The position numbers and the translations under genes are program-made. The notes under the pieces are model-generated. The model did no database searches, was not told the DNA's origin, and was given only the letters and a program-made list of their open reading frames with translations. From assembly GCA_020639075.1 (NCBI GenBank), contig JACKHI010000001.1, forward strand, positions 4,526,001 through 4,590,000: 64,000 bases of DNA, in the 5' to 3' direction. Source of the stretch: Phycisphaerales bacterium. Its GTDB lineage: Bacteria; Planctomycetota; Phycisphaerae; UBA1845; UTPLA1. The number at the start of each line of letters is the position of its first letter. The first letter of the stretch is position 1. Of this stretch, positions 44,025 through 52,385 are shown piece after piece.

Positions 44025-44735
44025 TCACCAGCCGAGACGCGGATCGTAAATGTTGTGCGTCCACGCAATGTTCGGCAGGCTGCTGTTCGCTAGATCGATG
44101 TCGTAGGTTTGTTCGAATTTTCGGGGTTCGGCGTGACCGTCGACCATTGCGTAATTGGCGTGGCCGTCGTGTCGTTCGAGTTCCATTTCCTGTGACGCGA
44201 GCCGTTTCGGATCGGAAAACCACGTTTCAGGATGAACGTGATCCGCCGCCGCAAACTCCCCCTGCTCGGCCAGTTCGACCCAGTAATCCGTCGTCGATGG
44301 ACGCGGGATACGCGTCATGACGAGCAGATCCTGCGTGTCGTTGATCTCGCCGGTCATGTAGTAATTACTGGCGTAGCTGAGCAGTCGCAGTCGGTTTGCC
44401 CCTCCGGGGACGGGCATCGTCCAATGCGGGCTCTGATCCGACGGACAGCGGAGTACACGGGTATCGCTGTATTCCCTGACCATCGTGTTGTACCACGCGA
44501 GTTCCTCCACAACGCCGGCGCCGCCATGAGCGAATCCGACAGTGGGGAATCGGCCCTCGTTGTTGTCCGCGTACATTTGCAGCGCCTGCGCCATGACGCG
44601 CATGTTGCTCATGCACGCCGTGGCTTTTGCGATGCGATTGGACTTGGCCAACGCAGGGAGAAGGATGCTGATTAGCAGTGCGATGATCGCGATGACAACG
44701 AGGAGTTCGATCAGTGTGAAAGCGGAACGCTTCAT
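44025..44735 (-). CDS. Pseudopilin-like prepilin protein
   Basis: 236 aa starting MKRSAFTLIELLVVIAIIAL, a class III prepilin signal with cleavage expected just before Phe6. The C-terminal half has the MVDGHAE motif (H-x-x-DG type) seen in planctomycete pseudopilins of the DUF1559-related group. It is the first gene of the same-strand set pseudopilin, PEP-CTERM, dockerin, pseudopilin. It could be a minor subunit of a secretion pseudopilus that handles the two exported paralogs, which is an inference from order. Confidence 0.9.
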   Translation of the reverse strand: MKRSAFTLIELLVVIAIIALLISILLPALAKSNRIAKATACMSNMRVMAQALQMYADNNEGRFPTVGFAHGGAGVVEELAWYNTMVREYSDTRVLRCPSDQSPHWTMPVPGGANRLRLLSYASNYYMTGEINDTQDLLVMTRIPRPSTTDYWVELAEQGEFAAADHVHPETWFSDPKRLASQEMELERHDGHANYAMVDGHAEPRKFEQTYDIDLANSSLPNIAWTHNIYDPRLGW

Positions 44736-44970
44736 GGAATGGCTCCCGAACCTGGGCGGCTTCGCCGGCGTGGCCGGATTCCGCCGAAGGGAAAATTCCT
44801 CAATTGACCGACGGTGCGACGCGAATCGCGCTTAGACGCGAAACGTAGCGATTACCGACGGACGAATTTCGCGCAATCGATGCGTGGTGTTGTTCACCGA
44901 TGGCGAACGGGCATGCGACGCAACGAGGGCGCAGTTGGGTTGAGAATGGGATGGATCGAAGTGACTCGGT

Positions 44971-45264
44971 TCAGCAGACCGGCGGTGCACGCGGGCATTT
45001 GGGGGCGCCGCGGCCGACGCGAAGCGGTCGGGTCGGCATGAGCATCGGCTCGGTCTCAGGCTCGCCGCTGAAGACGACGAACAAGGCGACGCTGACGGCG
45101 ACGCCGACAGTCGCGACTTTGACGAGGTAGCAGACTTGGCAGTGGGATGTGTCGGCGCCGTGATCGTGGTTGTGGTCGTGGCCAAGGTGCAACGCATCAA
45201 CGACGCCGAAGTTCAGGAACAACAGCGATGCAAGCGTCAGGATGGCGAGTGAGCGTTTGGCCAT
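44971..45264 (-). CDS. Small His-rich membrane protein
   Basis: 97 aa. N-terminal hydrophobic segment (ILTLASLLFLNFGVVDA), then the metal-binding-looking HLGHDHNHDHGADTSHCQVC, a second membrane segment (VATVGVAVSVALFVVF) and a Pro/Arg/Cys-rich tail. His plus the CxxC suggest binding of Cu, Zn or Ni at the membrane. Family not recognised. A perfect palindrome lies 40 bp upstream of the start, which fits metal- or BlaI-type repression. Ribosome site is weak. Confidence 0.65.
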   Translation of the reverse strand: MAKRSLAILTLASLLFLNFGVVDALHLGHDHNHDHGADTSHCQVCYLVKVATVGVAVSVALFVVFSGEPETEPMLMPTRPLRVGRGAPKCPRAPPVC

Positions 45265-45302
45265 TGATCGAAAGCCGGCGATGCGCCGGATATCCTCCGC
45301 AC

Positions 45303-45316
45303 AACTACGCGTAGTT
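45303..45316. promoter_or_regulatory. Palindromic operator AACTACGCGTAGTT
   Basis: Perfect 14-bp palindrome between the His-rich protein (minus) and the NUDIX gene (plus). On the minus strand TTGACG and TAAACT (18-bp spacing) overlap its edge, so a bound repressor would cover the start site. The ACTACG-CGTAGT symmetry resembles BlaI/MecI-type operators. The repressor is not in the window. Confidence 0.5.
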
Positions 45317-45443
45317 TAGTTATACATTGTCATACGCGTCAACCCTTTGCGTATGAGAAACTTCGGGAGGTTGACGGGCTCCTTGCGATTGAGCCGGCTA
45401 AGCCGTTGTTGCGTCTGGAGTTGCAGCGGAGAGAATCTCCTGA

Positions 45444-46310
45444 ATGAACGATGCCGCATTCAAGCATTTGCCGTTCGTCATCGACGCCGCCGGTCAATTT
45501 TCGCCCGCCTGCGTCAGTGTGAAGTACGACTCGGCTGAGCGGCCATCCACGCCGGAATTGGACGCGATCATTGCGGAAGAATGGGAACGCCAGTCGATCC
45601 TCGCGAAGCGGCACGACCGCCTGCTTTTCAACGGATCGCTCCTCCGTTACCTGTCGCATCGCGTCGACCTCGACGGCGACGGGCGCCCCGCGCGATTCGC
45701 AATGACCGTCGGTCCGACGAACTATCGCGACTTCGTCGGCACGAATCTCTTCCATCACGATCGGCTCGAGGAATTCGGCTGGGAGCGATTCAGTAACCCC
45801 GTCGGAACGACAGCGACGCTCTTGACGTCGGACGGTCTGATCTGCTACGGCCGCCGTTCCGCGAAAGTCTCCTATCACGCCGAGCACGTGCATACGTTCG
45901 GCGGGGCGTTCGAGGAGGCGGATCGGCTGGCGGACGGCTCGATCGATCCTTTCGCCAGCGTGGCGCGCGAGATCACTGAGGAATTGGCAATCGCGCGGGA
46001 AGAACTGATCGACCTGACGTGTGTGGGGCTCGTCCGCGATAAGGAAATCTATCAGCCGGAGCTGCTCTTCGAAGCATCGCTGCCGATGACGTTTGAGGAT
46101 GTCCGCGAACGATGGCGCACGGCAGAGGGGGCTGACGAACACGATTCGCTGGTCGCCCTAGCCGACGCGCCGGAGGCGATCGTTCCCTTTGTTCTGTCCT
46201 GCGGACCGATCGCGCCCGTCGCGGTGGGGGCGCTCTTCCTTCGCGGCCTCCATCGTTGGGGCGAAGGCTGGTTCGAAGCGGCGGCGCGGGAATTGGCCAT
46301 GCCGGCATAA
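45444..46310 (+). CDS. NUDIX hydrolase family protein
   Basis: 288 aa. NUDIX box near residues 154-182: GGAFEEA, then ASVAREITEELAI supplying the REUxEE metal ligands. An insertion between the Gly and the RE motif (RLADGSIDPF) makes the box longer than the standard 23 residues. The N-terminal 90 residues (HDRLLFNGSLLRYLSH, GPTNYRDFVGTNL) recall the NUDT22-like nucleotide-sugar hydrolases, a tentative comparison. Substrate unknown. Ends at a perfect hairpin shared with the converging gene. Confidence 0.85.
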   Translation: MNDAAFKHLPFVIDAAGQFSPACVSVKYDSAERPSTPELDAIIAEEWERQSILAKRHDRLLFNGSLLRYLSHRVDLDGDGRPARFAMTVGPTNYRDFVGTNLFHHDRLEEFGWERFSNPVGTTATLLTSDGLICYGRRSAKVSYHAEHVHTFGGAFEEADRLADGSIDPFASVAREITEELAIAREELIDLTCVGLVRDKEIYQPELLFEASLPMTFEDVRERWRTAEGADEHDSLVALADAPEAIVPFVLSCGPIAPVAVGALFLRGLHRWGEGWFEAAARELAMPA

Positions 46311-46311
46311 A

Positions 46312-46340
46312 GAACGCCGCACTCGGGGAGTGCGGCGTTC
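46312..46340. terminator. Bidirectional hairpin between convergent genes
   Basis: Perfect 13-bp stem GAACGCCGCACTC / GAGTGCGGCGTTC with loop GGG. The minus-strand tail is TTTAT; the plus-strand tail has no T-run. Confidence 0.75.
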
Positions 46341-46372
46341 ATGAATTCACAGGTTGCCGATGCGAACGTCCG

Positions 46373-47407
46373 TCAGCTTGCGTTCGACGTGATGCTGACG
46401 TTGGTGACGTCCGTCTGCTGCGGCTGGCTGGAGATGTCGGGCGGGAAGGGATGGATGCCTCCGTCCTTGCGGATTTCCCAGAGGCCGTCGGCTTCCGTCG
46501 TGTCGTCGTGGTAATCCTTGAAGTTGAACTTCTCCGTCACGTCGAACTGAATGTTCAGCACGCCGCCGGCTTCGCTGTCGTACTCGAGCTCCGGACTGAT
46601 GACGCCGCCCTCGAGAACCTTGTGCTCCGACGACCAGAACTCCTCGTTGGCGAAGAGGTCCAGGACCGGGAAGCTCGGATGCGACGTCGCGCCCTCGACG
46701 GCCACGACGTGGTCCGGGTCCTCACGGTCCATCCAATACCATCCGGCCTCAGTCACGGTCATTCCAAGCTGTGTGTTCTCCAGGAACCACTCGGGCTCCA
46801 GGTACAGCAGGAAATCACGCGCCTGGAGGACGCCGTCGTCCTCAAAGACCATGCGATAGTTGATGTTATTCGAAGTCGAGCCCGGGTAGAGCGTCGGGAC
46901 CGTCATGTCGAGGTAGAAAACCTCAATGTCGACCTTGTTGTAGATTCCGCTGGGCAAGTCATCGGCGCTGACGAGTGCCGACGCGTCGTCGTTGACGAGA
47001 TCGATGACGAGGGCCGCGTCGGGATCATCCGTGCTGAAGGCCTCGAACTCCGTCGCTGTCTCATTCCTGATCGGGTCGAATTCCTGGAGAACGATCCGCT
47101 TGAAGGCCACGCTGTAGGCGATCGGCGTCAGGTTGACGTCCACGTCGTCGGGAGCGTTTTCGTCAGCGGCCGGGAGCGGACTAGCCGCCGGAGCGATCGA
47201 GTCCGTGAGGACCTGGATCTTCAGGACGCCCGGCGTCACTGCGGTATTCGTGTTCGAACCGCCCGTTGTGCCGCCATCCCCTGTGATCGACACTTGGCAG
47301 GTGCTTCCCGTCAATGCGACGGTCAGTGCCAACGCGACGACGCCAAGTGCGATGGCGCCCGATCGTGAATATCCGAATGGTTGACTGCGTTCGTTCGTCT
47401 GTCCCAT
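46373..47407 (-). CDS. Unknown lipoprotein, 344 aa
   Basis: Signal peptide with lipobox GSTC (Cys37) after a hydrophobic ALGVVALALTVAL. The mature region starts with a Gly/Thr-rich linker, then beta-rich sequence (IYNKVDIEVFYLDMTVP, GVLNIQFDVTEKF) with many acidic residues, similar in flavour to DUF4382-type carbohydrate-associated lipoproteins, but I cannot confirm that. Internal Met 47407 is preferred; a start at 47434 adds nine residues. Confidence 0.72.
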   Translation of the reverse strand: MGQTNERSQPFGYSRSGAIALGVVALALTVALTGSTCQVSITGDGGTTGGSNTNTAVTPGVLKIQVLTDSIAPAASPLPAADENAPDDVDVNLTPIAYSVAFKRIVLQEFDPIRNETATEFEAFSTDDPDAALVIDLVNDDASALVSADDLPSGIYNKVDIEVFYLDMTVPTLYPGSTSNNINYRMVFEDDGVLQARDFLLYLEPEWFLENTQLGMTVTEAGWYWMDREDPDHVVAVEGATSHPSFPVLDLFANEEFWSSEHKVLEGGVISPELEYDSEAGGVLNIQFDVTEKFNFKDYHDDTTEADGLWEIRKDGGIHPFPPDISSQPQQTDVTNVSITSNAS

Positions 47408-48021
47408 GTCTTCGTCCCCACTCACATTGGCCAATGGTGCGCTCCGGCGGGTGGCGCCGAGTACTTACCGGTCCGATTCCGCGACGATTCGCGGCATCCC
47501 CGTCGTATCGGAGTTGCGACGTCGTCCATTGAGCTTGGGCGACGCCGGCGAGGTGGGACGTTCGAATTGCGATGTCTGTCGCGGCCTGGGCCGACTAATC
47601 TCGGATGTGCATCACGAGGCGCGCTCGACTGGGACGTTCGGGACGATGGTGAATCTGCGGGAATCGCTCGAAAGCGGTGCCAATTGGCGGCGCCGTGCCG
47701 ACTCGGTAACGGTACGGCGCTTAGCGCATGATGCGTGGAACACGCAGTGACGGCGATGGGTCGGGGCGGCGCCGATCGCTCTTGGCAACCGGCTGAGGAC
47801 CAAACGAGGGGAGCGGCATGTAATTGCGCTGTAACGGTCGCAGGCGTCCGTTGACAGACCGTCGGATTCACACACAATGCCTGATTCCCGACCGGTGCCG
47901 GCGCGTCGTTGAATTCGGGCTGTCGCCCGCGCCGTCGATCGCGCGAATCCGTTGCGGGAGTTCGACTCGCCAATGTTTCGTTCGAATCGCATCGAACATC
48001 GATGTGGAAGGCGCCTCTCCG
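47408..48021. other. 614-bp gene-free stretch
   Basis: Long spacer between the divergent lipoprotein and GT4 genes. The ORFs on both strands have Arg/Ser-rich, non-protein-like composition and no ribosome sites. No strong repeat or hairpin seen. Confidence 0.5.
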
Positions 48022-49395
48022 ATGAGAGTTTTCATGCTAGGGTGGGAATTTCCGCCGTTCATCAGCGGGGGTCTCGGTACGGCCTGTTTCGGCCTGACCC
48101 GCGCGATGAGTGAGCTGGGCCACGAAGTGATATTCGTGTTGCCTCAGGCGATTGCGGAGAATGCCAACGCTGAACACGTACAGTTACGTAGTCCGACGCC
48201 GGCGCAGATCGCTCGCGCCGAACGGTCGACCTTCACTCGGTATTTTCCCGCCGGCATGACCAATGTCGAAGTGCGGTCGGTGCCTTCGTCCTTGCGCCCC
48301 TATGATCGGCCGGGAGACGAGCAGGTTCGAACCACAACCATCACGCGCGTCGGCGCGGATGGGACGATGGAAGAAGTCGTCGTCAACGAGAATGGCGAAG
48401 AGGTTTCCGCGGCCGATCAGCCGACCAGCGTGATCGATCACGGAAAGCCGGCGTCAGGTTCCGGCCATTACGGCGGGGACATGTTCTTCGAGGTTCATCG
48501 CTACGCGAAGCTCGCCGTCGAAATCGCGTTATCGGAGACGTTCGACGTCATTCACGCGCACGACTGGATGACCTATGCCGCCGGCATCGCGGTCGCCGCG
48601 GCGACGGGCAAGCCGCTGGTGGTTCACGTCCACTCGACGGAATTCGATCGGAGCGGCGAGCACGTCAACCAGCGAATCTACGACATCGAGCGACAAGGCG
48701 TGCATGCGGCGGACAAGGCGATTGCCGTCAGCATGCTCACGCGCGGGATTCTGCTGAGCCGATACGCCGCCGATCCCTCGAAGGTCGAAGTCGTTTATAA
48801 CGCGATAGACAAGAACGGCGGCGTCGCCGAACCGCCTCCGTCAATTCGGCGGGATGAAAAGATCGTCCTGTTCCTGGGCCGGATTACCATGCAGAAGGGC
48901 CCCGAGTATTTCCTGATGGCCGCGAAGAAGGTGCTCGAATACGAGCCCGAGACGCGATTCATCATGGCCGGCAGCGGCGACATGATTCGCAGCTCGATCG
49001 AGCTGGCCGCCGAACTCGGGATCGGTCACAAAGTGATGTTTCCGGGCTTTCTGCGCGGGGACGACGTGACGCGCGTCTTCCAGATGGCGGATCTGTACGT
49101 CATGCCCAGCGTGAGCGAACCGTTCGGCATCGCGCCGCTCGAAGCACTGTCGAACGACGTGCCGGTGATCATCTCCAAGCAGTCCGGCGTTTCCGAAATC
49201 CTCTCGCACGTGCTGAAAGTGGATTTCTGGGATGTCAACGAGATGGCCAACAAGATCATCGCCGTTCTGCGGCACCCGCCCCTGCGGGCGGCGCTCCGCG
49301 AGCACGGCACATTCGAAGTTCGGCGACTGACATGGAAAGAGTCCGCCAGAGGATGCGTCGATGTGTACCAGGCTGCGATTGCCCGGCGCTCGTAG
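48022..49395 (+). CDS. GT4/GT5-type glycosyltransferase, glycogen synthase-like
   Basis: 457 aa, GT-B fold. N-terminal domain: MRVFMLGWEFPPFISGGLGT, the ADP-glucose/glycogen synthase-type opening with the Gly-rich loop (GGLGT). C-terminal domain: FLGRITMQKGPEYFLMAA, the KVMFPGF strand and SVSEPFGIAPLEAL with the catalytic E-x7-E. It is likely to elongate an alpha-glucan or transfer a sugar to a polysaccharide. A GH57 amylase and a phosphofructokinase follow on the same strand, supporting storage-glucan metabolism. An acidic insert near residues 110-145 is unusual. Confidence 0.86.
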   Translation: MRVFMLGWEFPPFISGGLGTACFGLTRAMSELGHEVIFVLPQAIAENANAEHVQLRSPTPAQIARAERSTFTRYFPAGMTNVEVRSVPSSLRPYDRPGDEQVRTTTITRVGADGTMEEVVVNENGEEVSAADQPTSVIDHGKPASGSGHYGGDMFFEVHRYAKLAVEIALSETFDVIHAHDWMTYAAGIAVAAATGKPLVVHVHSTEFDRSGEHVNQRIYDIERQGVHAADKAIAVSMLTRGILLSRYAADPSKVEVVYNAIDKNGGVAEPPPSIRRDEKIVLFLGRITMQKGPEYFLMAAKKVLEYEPETRFIMAGSGDMIRSSIELAAELGIGHKVMFPGFLRGDDVTRVFQMADLYVMPSVSEPFGIAPLEALSNDVPVIISKQSGVSEILSHVLKVDFWDVNEMANKIIAVLRHPPLRAALREHGTFEVRRLTWKESARGCVDVYQAAIARRS

Positions 49396-49591
49396 AGAAT
49401 CGACCAGCGTCGAGGCGGCGCATCGCGAGCATCGTGCGTTGCGGCTGTGCAGCCGGGATCATGGACTTCGCTGCGGTCAACATTACGGCAATCGATATGC
49501 GACGCGGCAAACTTCAAGGAATCTGCATCTTATTCGTTACCACGATGTCGGTAATTCCGCTAAGATCGACGTAACGAATCGAGAGTGACTC

Positions 49592-50758
49592 ATGGCCTCT
49601 GTCTGTTTCTATTTCCAGGTTCATCAGCCGTATCGCCTGCGTCGGTACAGCATCTTTGACACAGTGTCGAACTACTTCGACGACGCGAAGAATGCGGAGA
49701 TCTGCCGCAAGGTCGCGAACAAGTGTTACCTGCCGGCAAACCAGTGCATTTATGACCTGATCAAGCTGCACGAGGGCCGTTTCAGAGTCTCGTACGCGCT
49801 CACTGGCGTCGTCATGGATCAATTCGCGTCCTACATGCCCGAGGTGCTGGACAGCTTCAAGCGGCTTGCCGATACGGGCTGCGTCGAATTCATCGCCGAG
49901 ACGTATTACCACAGCCTGTCGTTTCTCTATTCGCGCGACGAGTTTCGCGAACAGATTCGAATGCAGCAGGACCGGATCCACGAGCTGTTCGGCCAGCGAA
50001 GCAGCGTCTTCCGGAATACCGAGCTGATCTACAACAACGAAGTTGCCGCGGCCGCGGCGGAATTGGGTTACAAGGCCATCATCTGCGAAGGCGCGGACCA
50101 TTTGCTCGGCTATCGATCGCCCAACTATGTGTACCGGCCGCCGAACGCCGACATCAAGGTGCTGCTCAAGAACTACCGGCTGTCGGACGACATCGCGTTT
50201 CGGTTCGGTAACCGCGGCTGGTCGGAGTGGCCGCTGACGGCGGAGAAATTCGCCGGCTGGGTCAATGACGTCAACGGCGATGGTTTTACCGTCAACCTGT
50301 TCATGGACTACGAGACGCTCGGCGAACACCAATGGGCGGATACAGGCATTTTTGACTTTTTGTACCACATGCCCGGTCAGGTCCTGAAGCAGGGCAACGA
50401 TTTCAAAACGCCGGGAGAAGTGGCGGACAGCTACGAAGTCGTGGGGGAATACGACGCGCACCACTTGATCAGTTGGGCGGACACGGAACGCGATCTGTCG
50501 GCCTGGCTCGGCAACGCGATGCAGTCAAACGCATTGACGGAGATCTACAAGCTTGAAGGGGCCGTCAAGGCGAAAAACGACCCGGTCTTGTTGAGCGACT
50601 GGCGGCGCCTGCAGACGTCGGACCACTTTTACTACATGTGCACGAAGTATTTTGCGGACGGCGACGTCCACAAGTACTTCAATCCGTATGAATCCCCCTA
50701 CGACAGCTACATCAACTTCATGAACGTACTGGACAACATCCAGTCGCGCGCAAAATAG
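49592..50758 (+). CDS. GH57 alpha-amylase/4-alpha-glucanotransferase-type enzyme
   Basis: 388 aa, the short catalytic form of family 57. VCFYFQVHQPYRLR (first His motif), YALTGVVMDQ, FIAETYYHSLSFL, FRNTELIYNNEV (candidate nucleophile Glu) and FMDYETLGEHQW (candidate acid Asp) correspond to the five GH57 regions. It acts on alpha-1,4-glucans such as glycogen. No signal peptide, so it is cytoplasmic. It lies 196 bp after the GT4 gene and 174 bp before pfk on the same strand. Confidence 0.9.
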   Translation: MASVCFYFQVHQPYRLRRYSIFDTVSNYFDDAKNAEICRKVANKCYLPANQCIYDLIKLHEGRFRVSYALTGVVMDQFASYMPEVLDSFKRLADTGCVEFIAETYYHSLSFLYSRDEFREQIRMQQDRIHELFGQRSSVFRNTELIYNNEVAAAAAELGYKAIICEGADHLLGYRSPNYVYRPPNADIKVLLKNYRLSDDIAFRFGNRGWSEWPLTAEKFAGWVNDVNGDGFTVNLFMDYETLGEHQWADTGIFDFLYHMPGQVLKQGNDFKTPGEVADSYEVVGEYDAHHLISWADTERDLSAWLGNAMQSNALTEIYKLEGAVKAKNDPVLLSDWRRLQTSDHFYYMCTKYFADGDVHKYFNPYESPYDSYINFMNVLDNIQSRAK

Positions 50759-50932
50759 CCGATCGTCGCACGGCAGCCATTTGTGCAGGCTGCGTCGCGA
50801 ACGCGATCTCCTCGTGGAACAGTTGCAGCCGGAATATCGGGCGTCCGCGCCATGGGGCTTTGAACGGCCCGACGATCCGGGATATCATTTGCGAAAACGT
50901 TTTGCCTGCCTCTGAAAAGGAACCCTTGAATC

Positions 50933-52321
50933 ATGAATCGGCCGACTCTTGCCATCATTGTGGGCGGCGGTCCAGCCCCTGGCATCAACGCCGTCATCGG
51001 CGCCGCGACGATCGAGGCGATCAACGGCGGCATGGCCGTGATCGGCATCTATGAGGGATTCCGTCATCTCGTGTCGGACAACTTCGTGCCGGAACGACAT
51101 TCGACGACGCTCGATATTCCCAAAGTCGCGCGCATCCACTTCGAAGGCGGCAGCATCCTCAAGACGGCGCGCACCACGCTGCTCAACGAGAACAAGCTGA
51201 GCGAGACGACCGTCGTCGAGCCCGACGCGCGCAAGGTAGACCAGGTCGTCAAGCATTTCGCAGCACTCGGCGTCACGCACCTGCTGACGATTGGCGGCGA
51301 TGATACGGCGCTCAGCGCGCGATTCGTCGCGGCGAAGACCAACGGTCGAATTCGCGTCGTCCATGTGCCGAAGACGATCGATAACGATCTGCCGCTGCCC
51401 GGCGACGTGCCGACATTCGGATTCAACACGGCGCGCCATCTCGGCTCCGAACTCGTACGCAACCTCATGGAAGACGCGCGCACGACGCAGCGATGGTACG
51501 TCGTCGTCGTGATGGGCCGGCATGCGGGCTTCCTCGCGCTGGGCATGGGCAAGAGCACCGGCGCGACGCTGACGCTCATCCCTGAGACGTTTCCCGAGAA
51601 CATCAGCTTCGGTTCGCTGGCCGACGTCATCGAAGGCGCGATGATCAAACGCAAATCGATGGGGCGAAGCTACGGCGTCGTCATCGTCGCCGAAGGCCTC
51701 GCCTATCGACTCGGCGACAAGGATGAACTCGAACAGCTGCTGGGTCGAAAAGTGCCGCTCGACGCCGCCGGGCACCTGCGGCTGGCGGAGGTGCCGCTCG
51801 GACGCCTCATCGGCGATGAGCTGACGCGGCGATTCAACGAGCGCGGCGAAAAGGCGACGATCGTCCCGCAGACGCTCGGCTATGTCCTGCGCTGTGCGCC
51901 GCCGGTACCGTTCGACATGTCCTATTGTCGAGACCTCGGGAACGGCGCCGTGCGACTGCTTCGAGATCCGAAGGTCGATCTGCGAGGCGGCGTGATGGTC
52001 ACGATTCAGGGTAGCAACATCTGCCCGATGAATTTTTCTGAGATGATCGACCCGAAGACGAATCGCACGCGCATTCGCTGCGTCGATGTCCAATCCGATG
52101 CCTATCGCGTGGCCCGCGCCTACATGATCTGCCTGGAAGAAAGCGACTTTACCGACCCCGTGATGCTCGCTCGTCTTGCGGCCTCGGCCAATATGACGGA
52201 AGACGATTTCCAGCGGCGCTTCCGAGGCGCGCTCGGGCCGATGGCCTATCAGCCCGCGGACTCAAGCGTGTGCCGTGGCGCCGAGTCGGACGGCGCCGAC
52301 GTCGTCGGGACAGTCGAGTAA
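50933..52321 (+). CDS. pfp: Phosphofructokinase with PPi-dependent signature
   Basis: 462-aa PfkA-superfamily enzyme. The phosphate loop is IIVGGGPAPGINAVIG. The donor-site residues read GGDDTAL (Asp123-Asp124) and PKTIDNDLPLPG (Lys147), the Asp/Lys combination of pyrophosphate-dependent PFKs, where ATP enzymes have GGDGS and PGTIDND. It interconverts fructose-6-P and fructose-1,6-bisP with PPi. Length and the extra C-terminal 100 residues fit long PPi-PFK forms. Glycolysis here may be reversible and PPi-linked. Confidence 0.9.
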   Translation: MNRPTLAIIVGGGPAPGINAVIGAATIEAINGGMAVIGIYEGFRHLVSDNFVPERHSTTLDIPKVARIHFEGGSILKTARTTLLNENKLSETTVVEPDARKVDQVVKHFAALGVTHLLTIGGDDTALSARFVAAKTNGRIRVVHVPKTIDNDLPLPGDVPTFGFNTARHLGSELVRNLMEDARTTQRWYVVVVMGRHAGFLALGMGKSTGATLTLIPETFPENISFGSLADVIEGAMIKRKSMGRSYGVVIVAEGLAYRLGDKDELEQLLGRKVPLDAAGHLRLAEVPLGRLIGDELTRRFNERGEKATIVPQTLGYVLRCAPPVPFDMSYCRDLGNGAVRLLRDPKVDLRGGVMVTIQGSNICPMNFSEMIDPKTNRTRIRCVDVQSDAYRVARAYMICLEESDFTDPVMLARLAASANMTEDDFQRRFRGALGPMAYQPADSSVCRGAESDGADVVGTVE

Positions 52322-52385
52322 GCGCACCTGCGAACCGCCGCGGCGGAACAGCAAGCAGTCTGCGGCAAACCCATTGTGTCAGGCT

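Noticed and set aside
47422..48021. ORFs in the 614-bp spacer before the GT4 gene
   Set aside because: No ribosome site, Arg/Ser-rich content and several overlapping equal-length frames, so none stands out as a gene.
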